From assembly GCA_002408485.1 (NCBI GenBank), contig DHSP01000003.1, positions 1 through 18,573 of the forward strand: a DNA stretch of 18,573 bases. The letters run 5' to 3'. The stretch is from Proteiniphilum sp. UBA5283. Its GTDB lineage: Bacteria > Bacteroidota > Bacteroidia > Bacteroidales > Dysgonomonadaceae. The stretch's first letter is position 1. Each line of letters begins with the position of its first letter. The notes under the pieces are model-generated. The model did not search any database, was not told where the DNA came from, and was given only the letters and a program-made list of their open reading frames with translations. Positions 1 to 6,937 of the stretch are shown one piece after another. The translations under genes and the position numbers were made by a program.

Positions 1-143
1 GTACCACGACGTTGCCTGTCTCCAGTCCGTTCCGTTCTTCGCAGGTGGATAATAAAGCGACGTTCCACATGCAGGATAAACATCGTTTCGACATGCTGGA
101 CGATGTACGGGGTGATGAAATCAGAAAATTAATGGAGAAATAA
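1..143 (+). CDS. 3' end of an unidentified protein (partial)
   Basis: An open frame enters from the left edge and ends at TAA 141-143. It gives the last 46 residues, ending in a charged segment (DDVRGDEIRKLMEK). I do not recognise the family. The charged, helix-like tail looks like a genuine protein terminus rather than chance translation, but nothing indicates a function. The stop codon sits inside the A-run that forms the T-tract of the minus-strand terminator, so this gene converges with the YceI/porin operon and the two share very little spacer. Confidence 0.5.
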   Translation, partial: TTTLPVSSPFRSSQVDNKATFHMQDKHRFDMLDDVRGDEIRKLMEK

Positions 144-168
144 AAAACTCCCTGGGGTATGCCGGGAG
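142..168 (-). terminator. Intrinsic terminator of the YceI/porin operon
   Basis: Read on the minus strand, CTCCC and GGGAG form a 5-bp stem around an 11-nt loop, followed at once by six T residues (complement of 142-147). It lies about 20 bp beyond the stop of the second yceI gene. In the plus direction the hairpin is followed only by CATTTC, so it should act mainly on the minus-strand transcript. Confidence 0.65.
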
Positions 169-187
169 CATTTCAAAAAAAGGATAA

Positions 188-811
188 TTACCGAACCAGC
201 TCCGCTTGGTCGACCGGCCGGATAGCACATTCCATGAACAGGGTAATGGTGATCCATTCATCCACTTTCAGCATTCCCATCATGTGCACGGGCGGAGTAA
301 GATCGAAGTCGCGGATATTGATTGATTTTTTCACACCAAACGTGAAATTGTTCCCGTTTTTACCCGCCGTAACAGGAAAGATATACCTCTTAGTGACGCC
401 GGTGATCGTGACGTCGATCACGGCATCACCCACATCACCAAATGGCTCGTTTGACAACCGGACATGATCAAGCTCAATATGCATGACAGGGTATTCATTT
501 GACTTTACCAGCTTATGAAAATCTCTCAACGCCATCCTGTTGCCAGATGTAAAGTTTTTCACAGGAATCTCCAGGCTGTTTTCGCTTAAAAAAAGCTTGT
601 CGTCACGCCGGGATGCTGTGATATAGAGTTTTTTTCGTATAAACTTCTCTCCGGGCTGGTCAAACACAAAGTCGACAACATTGCTTTTTCCCTGAATGGA
701 AAGCACACTTTTTTCCTTCACATCCACGGCGATCGGATAGGATTCCAGCTGCGCATTAGCGATGGATGAAGCCAGAAAACAAGCAGTGAGTATGGATAAA
801 AATGCTTTCAT
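188..811 (-). CDS. YceI-like secreted protein (second copy, divergent)
   Basis: A 207-residue protein with a clear Sec signal peptide (hydrophobic residues 4-19, probable cleavage near Ala20-Gln21). The mature part is beta-rich. Its C-terminal third aligns by eye with the yceI gene at 2241-2858: both carry a DF-x3-(A/P)P-x2-M-x-G-x2-K block followed by alternating polar and hydrophobic residues. YceI-family proteins are lipocalin-like barrels that bind isoprenoid or other lipophilic molecules in the periplasm; the ligand here is unknown. It is the last gene of the apparent rrf2-controlled operon, separated from the porin by a 74-bp gap containing a strong hairpin, and is followed by a terminator. 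Membership in YceI is inferred from this alignment; the protein is quite divergent. Confidence 0.72.
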   Translation of the reverse strand: MKAFLSILTACFLASSIANAQLESYPIAVDVKEKSVLSIQGKSNVVDFVFDQPGEKFIRKKLYITASRRDDKLFLSENSLEIPVKNFTSGNRMALRDFHKLVKSNEYPVMHIELDHVRLSNEPFGDVGDAVIDVTITGVTKRYIFPVTAGKNGNNFTFGVKKSINIRDFDLTPPVHMMGMLKVDEWITITLFMECAIRPVDQAELVR

Positions 812-836
812 TGTCTCTTCTTGTCAGATCAGATGA

Positions 837-873
837 CAACCAAGCCGGGAGTTACTCCCGGTCTGGTTGGTTG
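837..873 (-). other. Strong hairpin between the porin and second yceI genes
   Basis: CCGGGAG (845-851) and CTCCCGG (855-861) form a perfect 7-bp stem with a 3-nt loop. It is extended, after an asymmetric internal loop, by CAACCAA (837-843) pairing with TTGGTTG (867-873). On the minus strand no T-tract follows, so it is not a classical terminator. In the middle of an operon such a structure could protect the 3' end of the porin message or lower expression of the downstream gene. A second small inverted repeat (TTGTCA/TGACAA, 821-839) lies just upstream of the next start codon. Confidence 0.6.
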
Positions 874-885
874 TATAAAAAATGT

Positions 886-2208
886 TCAAAAGGCAATCGA
901 CCCTGCGAGAGTCAACCCATCAAATTGGGCATCGGAATAGATGCTGTTGCCAGGAAACCCATCGTAGTTTTGTTTCACATACTCCACTTTGGCCATGATA
1001 TTTTTCGTCATGTACCACCCTGCCGCAATAGCAGTGCGGCTGATGTCGGCCGTATAGGCCGGCGTACCTCCTGCTGCGGCCATGTCTGCTTTGAGTATGT
1101 TGTACCGGGCACCCACATAGAACTGTTCGTCGGCACCGAAACGCACAACCAAATCGGTGACAAACTGATTGGCTGTTCTCAGATCCTTCTCGCTGGCACT
1201 GCGCCCTTTTGCCTGTTCAAGGGTCGTAAACGATTCGAACGAAACACCGTTAACGGGTGAATACTTCAGGAACAGATTGCCCATCAGCGCACTCAACCGA
1301 TCGGTTAAGCCGGGGTTGAATCGCCCGTTTGTGAACGTTGAGCTGCTCGGCGCAACATGGTACATAACCCCGTAATAGTTGGAACCGGTACGATCACCAC
1401 CGAAAAGTGTATTCCTGTACGAACCGGCAGTGTAATATCCGGATCCGCTCACGCGAAGACGAAACTGCTCGTTGAACCGCTTGTCGTAAGCCAGTTTTCC
1501 GATCAACGCCGGATTCATTTTGCCGTTTGAGTATTTATTGGTCTCCTGGGTAGTGTCTATCTTCTGCAACGCGGGATTAAGCTGCCCGTTGGTAACGGCT
1601 CCCACAAGGGTGAAGTCCCCAAGATGGACGTCCACCTCTGCACCAATTTCGGTGGCAAATTCATCCATGATATGGTTTTCCATAAAAGGATTGTAAAAGG
1701 TGAGGCCACCGTCGGAACGACGGAAATGCGCATCGCCGTAGTTCACGTCGAACTGTCCCACCTTGATCGTGGTGAACTCCATCAGCTCATCGACAAAATC
1801 CCAGGGGAGAAAGGGCAATTTTTCCATTTGCAGGAAGCCGCCTTTTACCCATGTTTCGTTGTGATGCCTGGAAGCCAGATAAAGTTCAAAGTTCAGGTAA
1901 ATACCATCCGCCAGATTTGATTTGATAAACAAATTGGCTTGTGGCAGTCCAAAATTATTCGTCAACGGAAGCAATGTCGACGGATTGTCGCTTTCATATT
2001 CTCCATGAGCATTGCTGTGATCCAGCGTGGTATAAGGAAGAGTCAGCGCACCGCCAATCTTAACTTTTAATCCGTCAAACTCAGTATCCGTCTTCGGGGT
2101 TTCAAAAACATTGATGCCGTCTTTATTGGTCTGACGTAACTGAGCAAATGCAACGCAAGTGGTTAGAATCGCGACTACCGTCAGGAGGCTTCTTTTTTTC
2201 ATTTTCAT
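886..2208 (-). CDS. Outer-membrane beta-barrel (porin-like) protein
   Basis: A 440-residue protein with a signal peptide (residues 1-23, ending VAFAQ) and a body of alternating aromatic and polar strands typical of outer-membrane barrels. It includes YLNFELYLAS, FYVGARYNIL and a final strand ending in Phe (GLTLAGSIAF), the usual C-terminal signature for barrel assembly. No TonB box, plug or OmpA domain is visible, so it is more like a general or substrate-specific porin than a TonB-dependent receptor. It starts 32 bp after the first yceI gene and precedes the second, so the three are probably co-transcribed. The substrate is unknown. A role in moving or handling a lipophilic or redox-active compound is only an inference from the YceI neighbours. 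The start could be either of two in-frame ATGs two codons apart. Confidence 0.75.
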   Translation of the reverse strand: MKMKKRSLLTVVAILTTCVAFAQLRQTNKDGINVFETPKTDTEFDGLKVKIGGALTLPYTTLDHSNAHGEYESDNPSTLLPLTNNFGLPQANLFIKSNLADGIYLNFELYLASRHHNETWVKGGFLQMEKLPFLPWDFVDELMEFTTIKVGQFDVNYGDAHFRRSDGGLTFYNPFMENHIMDEFATEIGAEVDVHLGDFTLVGAVTNGQLNPALQKIDTTQETNKYSNGKMNPALIGKLAYDKRFNEQFRLRVSGSGYYTAGSYRNTLFGGDRTGSNYYGVMYHVAPSSSTFTNGRFNPGLTDRLSALMGNLFLKYSPVNGVSFESFTTLEQAKGRSASEKDLRTANQFVTDLVVRFGADEQFYVGARYNILKADMAAAGGTPAYTADISRTAIAAGWYMTKNIMAKVEYVKQNYDGFPGNSIYSDAQFDGLTLAGSIAF

Positions 2209-2240
2209 CGTTCTTTGTTTATTTGTTTAATGGTAAATAA

Positions 2241-2858
2241 TCAGTGGTTCTGTGTATATTCTATTGAATTAAAATTAATCGCTGCTCCTTCAAAAGTAAC
2301 GTTGTAATTTACCGTAACCTGGTCTTTCGTTTTCATGGTACCCAGCATGGCAGTCGGTGCTTTCATACTGAAATCGCTCATTTTAAGCGGTAGTGCTCCC
2401 TGAAAGGTATACGAACCGGGGCTCACTTCCTTTCCACTTGCCTTGAGCGTCACTTTCTTTGTGGTACCTCCCATGGAAAGATTTCCGGTGACAGTTACCG
2501 CAACATTATTACCTTCCACCTGCAACGAATTTAACTCGGTCATGGTGAAATTGATAGTCGGATTCTTCGGCGCGTTGAACGTTTCGTGTGTTTTCTTGTC
2601 CATCAGCTTCTCTCCGCTAAGGATAGAACGAACCGGGATTTCCACGATCAGAGATTGTGGACGGTTGTCAGCCACTGTCAATTTCCCGCTCAATTGCGTC
2701 ACCTTTGTTGTGAAATCATGATTCACATTCGTCTCTCCATCAATTGTTACCGTATAAGACTTGACGGTTAGTGTCTGGGCATTTACTAAGACAGCTGCCA
2801 TCATGAAGATGGACATGAGTGTAAATAAGAATCGTTTGCCGAATAATACTTTTTTCAT
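2241..2858 (-). CDS. YceI family periplasmic protein
   Basis: A 205-residue protein with a signal peptide (hydrophobic core about residues 10-26, cleavage probably after Asn-Ala). The mature chain has the YceI pattern: an N-terminal strand with a G-x-T-N-V-x-H-D-F segment, a central K-x-H-E-x-F-x-A block (residues about 88-96), a TGNLSMGG-TK segment in which a designed domain boundary is absent, and a C-terminal KMSDFSMKAPTAMLG motif. The family folds as a lipid-binding barrel that takes up isoprenoid chains. It is the first structural gene downstream of the two operator-like repeats and promoter in the rrf2 gap, then the porin and second YceI follow. Regulation by the neighbouring Rrf2 protein is inferred from position. 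Confidence 0.88.
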   Translation of the reverse strand: MKKVLFGKRFLFTLMSIFMMAAVLVNAQTLTVKSYTVTIDGETNVNHDFTTKVTQLSGKLTVADNRPQSLIVEIPVRSILSGEKLMDKKTHETFNAPKNPTINFTMTELNSLQVEGNNVAVTVTGNLSMGGTTKKVTLKASGKEVSPGSYTFQGALPLKMSDFSMKAPTAMLGTMKTKDQVTVNYNVTFEGAAINFNSIEYTQNH

Positions 2859-2890
2859 AATTAAATGTATTGAAGTTATTAATATTGTTT

Positions 2891-2909
2891 TCCTATAGTT
2901 TTAATAGGA
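2891..2909 (-). promoter_or_regulatory. Operator-like inverted repeat 1 (probable Rrf2 site)
   Basis: A 19-bp element with arms TCCTAT and ATAGGA around a 7-bp A/T-rich centre, a perfect 6-bp inverted repeat. It lies 33 bp upstream of the yceI start codon and is matched at 17 of 19 positions by the element at 3059-3077. Its A/T-rich centre flanked by TA-containing arms is reminiscent of dyads bound by Rrf2-family dimers. Assignment to the adjacent Rrf2 protein is an inference. Confidence 0.5.
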
Positions 2910-3022
2910 TTATGTTGCCTTTTACCCCAAAAATGGGAAGGTCTCCCTTTATTATACGAATTTTCTTTTCTTCTTTCCTCGGGCCAGGTCAGACACTTTG
3001 TAAAATATACGCCCGAACATTG

Positions 3023-3052
3023 CAAATTTATCAGACCTTAAAACAAGCCAAA
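3023..3052 (-). promoter_or_regulatory. Promoter of the yceI-porin-yceI operon
   Basis: On the minus strand, TTTG (3052-3049) is followed after 18 nt by TAAATTTG (3030-3023). This matches the Bacteroidota primary-sigma consensus of a TTTG -33 element and a TAnnTTTG -7 element with about 19 nt between. Transcription would start near 3016, leaving a leader of about 160 nt that contains operator-like element 1. Operator-like element 2 lies directly upstream of the -33 box. Confidence 0.6.
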
Positions 3053-3058
3053 CATCAA

Positions 3059-3077
3059 TGCTATAGTTTTAGTAGGA
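3059..3077 (-). promoter_or_regulatory. Operator-like element 2 (probable Rrf2 site)
   Basis: A second copy of the 19-bp element, 17/19 identical to 2891-2909, with a less perfect dyad (arms TGCTAT and GTAGGA). It ends 6 bp upstream of the -33 box of the yceI promoter and 17 bp downstream of the rrf2 stop codon. The centres of the two copies are 168 bp apart, close to 16 helical turns, so both would present the same DNA face. Confidence 0.48.
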
Positions 3078-3094
3078 TGTGTTCCCAAAAAAAA

Positions 3095-3523
3095 CTATTC
3101 ACACAACAGACAATCTTCTTTTGTTTCCATCATAATCTGCTCCAGGCTTCTTCCGGACAGCATTTCCACAAATTGTCTGTGAAACTGCTTCCAGTAGAGA
3201 TTTGCCTTACAACACAGCGAAGAACGTTCGCAAAATGAGTCATCAGAGACACATTGTACAACCAGAACAGGTTCAAATGCCGTATAAATATCCAACATGG
3301 TAATCTCAACAGCGGGCCGGGCGAGCACATAGCCACTTCCCCTTCCTCCAACATTTCTGATCAATCCCTTCAGTTTGAGAGCGCTGATAATGTAATCCAG
3401 ATATTTGACCGAAATCTGCTGTCGCTTTGCAATATCCTTTTGCAGGACACCTTCAGGATTCTTACAATCAGCAATTTCAATCATTGTCCGTAATCCATAT
3501 CGTATTTTAGTGTTTATTTTCAT
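3095..3523 (-). CDS. Rrf2 family transcriptional regulator, probable Fe-S sensor
   Basis: I chose the ATG at 3523 (142 residues, MKINTKIRYGLRTM) because it matches the usual Rrf2 N-terminus and has a purine-rich AGGGGA just upstream; a longer frame begins at 3553. A winged-helix domain spans about residues 1-70, with KYLDYIISALKLKGLI as the recognition region and a GRGSGY wing. Cysteines follow at positions 91, 98, 104 and 105 in the region where IscR and NsrR bind a cluster, plus a C-terminal CLLC pair (138, 141). The family senses Fe-S status, nitric oxide or redox state and usually represses. It precedes the yceI-porin-yceI genes on the same strand, and two dyads in the gap are likely targets. 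The extra cysteines (Cys105 and the CLLC pair) are unusual. The signal sensed cannot be told from sequence. Confidence 0.9.
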   Translation of the reverse strand: MKINTKIRYGLRTMIEIADCKNPEGVLQKDIAKRQQISVKYLDYIISALKLKGLIRNVGGRGSGYVLARPAVEITMLDIYTAFEPVLVVQCVSDDSFCERSSLCCKANLYWKQFHRQFVEMLSGRSLEQIMMETKEDCLLCE

Positions 3524-3541
3524 TCCCCTTTGACCGACAGA

Positions 3542-3549
3542 CAAAGATA
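3542..3549 (-). promoter_or_regulatory. -7 box of the rrf2 promoter
   Basis: TATCTTTG on the minus strand fits the Bacteroidota TAnnTTTG -7 box and would start transcription about 10-15 nt upstream of the rrf2 ATG. No clear TTTG -33 element is seen 18-20 nt further upstream, so the call rests on the -7 box and its position just after the dusB terminator. Confidence 0.4.
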
Positions 3550-3554
3550 GCATA

Positions 3555-3588
3555 AAATTAAAAACCGATGTTATGTTTCACCGGTTTT
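3555..3588 (-). terminator. Terminator after dusB
   Basis: Immediately after the dusB stop codon the minus strand has AAAACCG and CGGTTTT, a 7-bp stem around a 14-nt loop. The 3' arm runs into T residues and an A/T-rich stretch. It separates the arsC-like/dusB transcript from rrf2. Confidence 0.55.
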
Positions 3589-4584
3589 CTACAGTTCTTC
3601 CTGGAAAAAAAAAGCATGTTCCACCGAGTTCATGATGTCAAACAATTCAGCGAGCGTTGTGGCTTTCAGCATCGCGATGCGAGTGGCTTTGAAATCCGGT
3701 ATTCCCTTGAATAGGGGGGTGGCGGCCAGATGGCGACGCATATGCAGGATACCGCGTACTTCGTCGAGACGATCCACACTTTCCTGCACTTGTTTTTTCA
3801 ATACATCCAGATACCAGCGGAACGACTCTCTCGGAGCATGTTCGCCGGTTTTCAGGTAGTGCTTTACCTCCTGAAAGATCCACGGCTGCCCGATACTGCC
3901 CCTGCCAATCATTACTGCATCCACACCGGTTTCGTCAAACCGGTGTTTTGCTATTTCCGGCGAGGTGACGTCACCATTTCCTATGATGGGTATGTGCATG
4001 CGAGGGTTATTCTTCACCTCTGCAATCAGCGACCAGTCGGCTTCTCCCTTATACATCTGCGCACGGGTGCGCCCGTGCAGGGTAAGTGCTGCGATGCCGC
4101 AATCCTGAAGTTGTTCCGCCAGGGATACGATGATCTTTGAGTTATCGTCCCATCCCAGTCGGGTCTTTACCGTCACAGGTTTCTTTACTGCCTGGACTAC
4201 CTTTTCGGTGATCTCCAGCATCAACTCCGGTGTGCGCATCATTCCCGACCCGGCGCCCTTGCCGGCGATCTTTCTCACTGGACAACCGAAGTTGATATCG
4301 ATCAGGTCCGGATCTGCCTCTTCGCATATTTTAGCTGCTTCCACCAACGCATCGGGGTCACTGCCATAAATCTGTATTCCGATGGGACGCTCCTCCTCGC
4401 CAAAAAAAATCTTCCGCCTTGTCTTCTTCACATCACGGATAAGGGCATCACTCGAAATGAATTCGGTATAAACCATATCCGCCCCAAACTGCTTGCAAAG
4501 CAATCGAAAGCCTACATCGGTCACATCCTCCATGGGAGCCAGAAAAACCGGCCTGTCCGGAAATTCCAAATGAGCTATTTTCAT
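3589..4584 (-). CDS. dusB: tRNA-dihydrouridine synthase (DusB type)
   Basis: An FMN-dependent enzyme that reduces specific uridines to dihydrouridine in tRNA. From the ATG at 4584 it is 331 residues, near the usual DusB length. Visible motifs are APMEDVTD (16-23, FMN-binding loop), DINFGCPVRKIAGKGAGS (97-113) with catalytic Cys101, VKTRLGW (139-145), LHGRTR, IIGNGD and GVDAVMIGRG (phosphate binding of FMN). A GTG 21 bp further upstream would extend it by seven residues. I prefer the ATG because it overlaps the stop codon of the preceding ArsC-like gene as ATGA, a translational-coupling arrangement, and has AGGA just upstream. A C-terminal helical tRNA-binding region follows the barrel. Co-transcribed with the gene upstream and closed by a terminator. 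Confidence 0.93.
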   Translation of the reverse strand: MKIAHLEFPDRPVFLAPMEDVTDVGFRLLCKQFGADMVYTEFISSDALIRDVKKTRRKIFFGEEERPIGIQIYGSDPDALVEAAKICEEADPDLIDINFGCPVRKIAGKGAGSGMMRTPELMLEITEKVVQAVKKPVTVKTRLGWDDNSKIIVSLAEQLQDCGIAALTLHGRTRAQMYKGEADWSLIAEVKNNPRMHIPIIGNGDVTSPEIAKHRFDETGVDAVMIGRGSIGQPWIFQEVKHYLKTGEHAPRESFRWYLDVLKKQVQESVDRLDEVRGILHMRRHLAATPLFKGIPDFKATRIAMLKATTLAELFDIMNSVEHAFFFQEEL

Positions 4585-4940
4585 TTTCCTAATTTCTCCT
4601 TCCACGCCAACTCGTTAAAACCAACAAGCACAAAATCGTCGGTCACCACCAGCGGACGTTTCACCACCATACCGTTTGATGCCAAAATATCAAGAAGTTC
4701 GTCACGTGAAGCTTCTTTCACCTTTTCTTTCAGATTCTGCTGTCTATAGATCAGCCCCGAGGTATTGAAAAACTTATTGACAGGCAGACCGCTTCTGTCG
4801 ATCCACTCGGCAAGTTCGTCGCGGGTAGGATTCTCTTCAACGATGTGGCGGACATCAACATCCACGCCATTCTCTTTCAGCCACAAGGCAGCCTTCCGGC
4901 AAGTGCCGCAACTGGGATATTGTATAAATAACGGTTTCAT
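4581..4940 (-). CDS. ArsC/Spx-like thioredoxin-fold protein
   Basis: A 119-residue protein starting at the ATG at 4940; the frame is open further upstream but that part looks like leader. It has the ArsC-family thioredoxin fold with an N-terminal YPSCGTCRKA motif (Cys11-x2-Cys14), a conserved FNTSG-Y segment (58-65) and VKRPLVV (93-99), where the Arg is the family's conserved residue. This is the arsenate-reductase-related/Spx-like subgroup. Without ars-operon neighbours, arsenate reduction is doubtful; a general thiol-redox role is as likely. Its stop overlaps the dusB start (ATGA), so the two are translationally coupled. A -7 box lies at 5013-5020 with a hairpin in the leader. Confidence 0.88.
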   Translation of the reverse strand: MKPLFIQYPSCGTCRKAALWLKENGVDVDVRHIVEENPTRDELAEWIDRSGLPVNKFFNTSGLIYRQQNLKEKVKEASRDELLDILASNGMVVKRPLVVTDDFVLVGFNELAWKEKLGK

Positions 4941-4964
4941 TCGCGTTGTAATTTTGCAGGTGAT

Positions 4965-4995
4965 GCTCCTCCTCAAACTGGTATGAGGTTGGAGC
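4965..4995 (-). other. Leader hairpin upstream of the arsC-like gene
   Basis: GCTCC (4965-4969) pairs with GGAGC (4991-4995), and CTCA (4972-4975) with TGAG (4984-4987), leaving a small internal loop and an 8-nt loop. It lies in the predicted leader between the -7 box and the start codon. No T-tract follows and no known riboswitch class is recognised; it may only affect stability. Confidence 0.35.
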
Positions 4996-5012
4996 TCTGT
5001 GATTTTAGGGAG

Positions 5013-5020
5013 CAAAGATA
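5013..5020 (-). promoter_or_regulatory. -7 box of the arsC-like/dusB promoter
   Basis: TATCTTTG on the minus strand matches the Bacteroidota TAnnTTTG consensus. It lies about 75 bp upstream of the chosen start, just after the weak terminator of the preceding transcript. A convincing TTTG -33 box is not seen at the usual distance. Confidence 0.45.
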
Positions 5021-5041
5021 CGCAAAGCAGATTAAATAATA

Positions 5042-5067
5042 AAATTGTATGGGAGCTGAGACAATTT
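5042..5067 (-). terminator. Weak terminator after the fucosidase gene
   Basis: Five bases after the fucosidase stop the minus strand has AAATTGT and ACAATTT, a perfect 7-bp A/T-rich stem around a 12-nt loop, followed by TTATTATTTAA. The stem is weak but its position at the end of the dnaG-ABC-fucosidase run fits a terminator. Confidence 0.42.
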
Positions 5068-5071
5068 ACTG

Positions 5072-6934
5072 TCAGTCCATGTAGATACTCACATTGTTAA
5101 GCCGTAAAGGAGATACATACGACCTGCTATCGGCGGCACGCAAAGATGCGGCATGACTCATATTGCTATCAAGGGTTACAGGCGTAAGCTTCTGCCTGTA
5201 TACCTTCCATTCTTTTAACGGGTTTATTCCGTAAGAGAAGGAGGCTTCAAATGCGTTGTAAAATTTAACCACCAGTTGATTGCGGCCTTTTTTCAGGGGT
5301 AGCAGCACCGGCTCTTTTTCTTTTGGTATCCTCCCGGGCGAAAGATGCGCCGTGAGATACTCTCCATTAAGCAATATGTAAACTCCGTTTCCGGACACAA
5401 TCTCCACAGCAGCTGTCTGCTCCTTTTCTGCTGTAATCTCCTGCAAGAGAAGCATACTTTCCCGTGGTGCGATGCTTTCGGCATACTCCATTCCATGCTG
5501 GAAATCCGTCACACACTCCCACCCTGATCCGGGAGCATCCGGGTCGATGAATGACTGACCTTCCTCCGGAATATTTCCAAAGACGCCACGCCCGGGTTTC
5601 CGGTAGACCTTCCCCCACTCCACAGCCCCTGCTGTCTGTATTGTCGTGCGGGCATGTTCCGGATTGAGCGTGATTGTCTGTGCCATGCTGTCGACACTCC
5701 ATGTAATCTCGCGACCGGCTTCACCGCCGGTATAAATAATCTCGGGCGTTATTGTCCGCTTCCGGGTGCGCACCTTCCAGCCATAACCGATCAGGCTCTT
5801 GTACCCGGCATAATAGTTAAGACTTGAATGACCGAATAACGGCATCGCGTTTTGAGGGGACAGCACACCGTTCACAATCACTTTTTGGACAACTTCCTTC
5901 GGGAGAAAAAGCGCTTTTGTCGGATCATTTCTCCAGATAGACGATTGTTGCAAAGGATTGGCTTTTACCCATTCCCCGATTCCCAGAAGTACATCGCGTT
6001 CAAATTCTACCACCGAGCCATCGCCCCGCGGTCCGATATTCAGCAGATAATGTCCGCCGCCACCGACCACCCTGATCAGGCTTGTTATTTTTTCATTTAC
6101 TTTATCTTCCACGCTCCCCCGCTCCTGCCAAGACCGATAGCCCCAGGTCTCGTCGAACATGGAGGCAGCTGTCTGCCAGGGTACTCCAAGCTTGTAACCG
6201 GGATATTCGTTGTCCGCCATCACCGCAAAATCAACATAGTCGTTCCCCAGCCTTCCGCTGACCATGCATTGCGGCTGCAGGCGATTCACCAGCTCATACA
6301 ATCCCTTACTTTGTGCGGGAGTAAGTGATCCCATATCGAACCAGATCTCGGAAATCTCTCCGTAATTTGTCATAATCTCCTCCACCTGTTTCATGTTGTA
6401 AGTGTAATGTTCCGGCGTAAGAGGGTCGGCATTATGACTGGAGATGGGATAAGCCTGGGGATAATGCCAGTCAATCAACGAGTAATAGACCCCGAAACCA
6501 ATTCCTCCTCTGTGACAGGCAGCCGCCAGCTCCTTCATCATATCTTTTCCGTAAGGAGTAGCATCCACAATATTAAAATCGGTATATGCAGAGTGGTACA
6601 TGCAGAACCCGTCGTGATGTTTCGAGGTAAAAACGATCGACTGCATGCCTGCTTCCATTGCCAGGGCCACGATGCTGTCGGGATTCCATTTTACCGGGTT
6701 AAACTCCGTTGCGGTATGTGCGTACCAATCACTAAAAATACCTGCAAACGACTGAATTTGCTCGCTATATCCCCTTGTGACCGGTTTTCCCTCGTATACC
6801 CCGCCATAAACGGAATAAAGGCCGAAGTGAATAAACATCGAGAACTTCCGGTCGAGCCACTCTTGCGACGGCTTCTGCCGGGCTGCCAGCAAGACCGTAC
6901 TACAGAACAGAATCAGGGTTATCTTCAGCTTCAT
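5072..6934 (-). CDS. Secreted GH29 alpha-L-fucosidase
   Basis: Hydrolyses alpha-L-fucose from glycans with retention of configuration. The 620-residue protein has a signal peptide (residues 1-20, no lipobox), so it is probably periplasmic or exported. GH29 landmarks in order: FSMFIHFGLYS (31-41), SKHHDGFCMY (104-113), FGVYYSLIDWH (147-157), EISEIWFDMG (193-202) with probable nucleophile Asp200, and YLLNIGPRGDG (296-306). The acid/base residue cannot be placed with confidence. The last 250 residues form a beta-rich region resembling the extra C-terminal domains of Bacteroidota fucosidases. The start codon follows the stop of the ABC permease by 3 bp, so it appears to be the last gene of the dnaG run. 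No SusC/SusD pair or other glycan gene is adjacent, which is unusual for a Bacteroidota fucosidase. Confidence 0.92.
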   Translation of the reverse strand: MKLKITLILFCSTVLLAARQKPSQEWLDRKFSMFIHFGLYSVYGGVYEGKPVTRGYSEQIQSFAGIFSDWYAHTATEFNPVKWNPDSIVALAMEAGMQSIVFTSKHHDGFCMYHSAYTDFNIVDATPYGKDMMKELAAACHRGGIGFGVYYSLIDWHYPQAYPISSHNADPLTPEHYTYNMKQVEEIMTNYGEISEIWFDMGSLTPAQSKGLYELVNRLQPQCMVSGRLGNDYVDFAVMADNEYPGYKLGVPWQTAASMFDETWGYRSWQERGSVEDKVNEKITSLIRVVGGGGHYLLNIGPRGDGSVVEFERDVLLGIGEWVKANPLQQSSIWRNDPTKALFLPKEVVQKVIVNGVLSPQNAMPLFGHSSLNYYAGYKSLIGYGWKVRTRKRTITPEIIYTGGEAGREITWSVDSMAQTITLNPEHARTTIQTAGAVEWGKVYRKPGRGVFGNIPEEGQSFIDPDAPGSGWECVTDFQHGMEYAESIAPRESMLLLQEITAEKEQTAAVEIVSGNGVYILLNGEYLTAHLSPGRIPKEKEPVLLPLKKGRNQLVVKFYNAFEASFSYGINPLKEWKVYRQKLTPVTLDSNMSHAASLRAADSRSYVSPLRLNNVSIYMD

Positions 6935-6937
6935 GCG

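Noticed and set aside
3524..3553. Longer N-terminus for the Rrf2 regulator
   Set aside because: The 10 extra residues precede the conserved start MKINTKIRYG and would remove the good purine-rich ribosome binding site; the -7 box overlaps them.
5852..6328. A 158-codon plus-strand frame opposite the fucosidase gene
   Set aside because: It is antisense to conserved GH29 motifs and encodes no recognisable protein.
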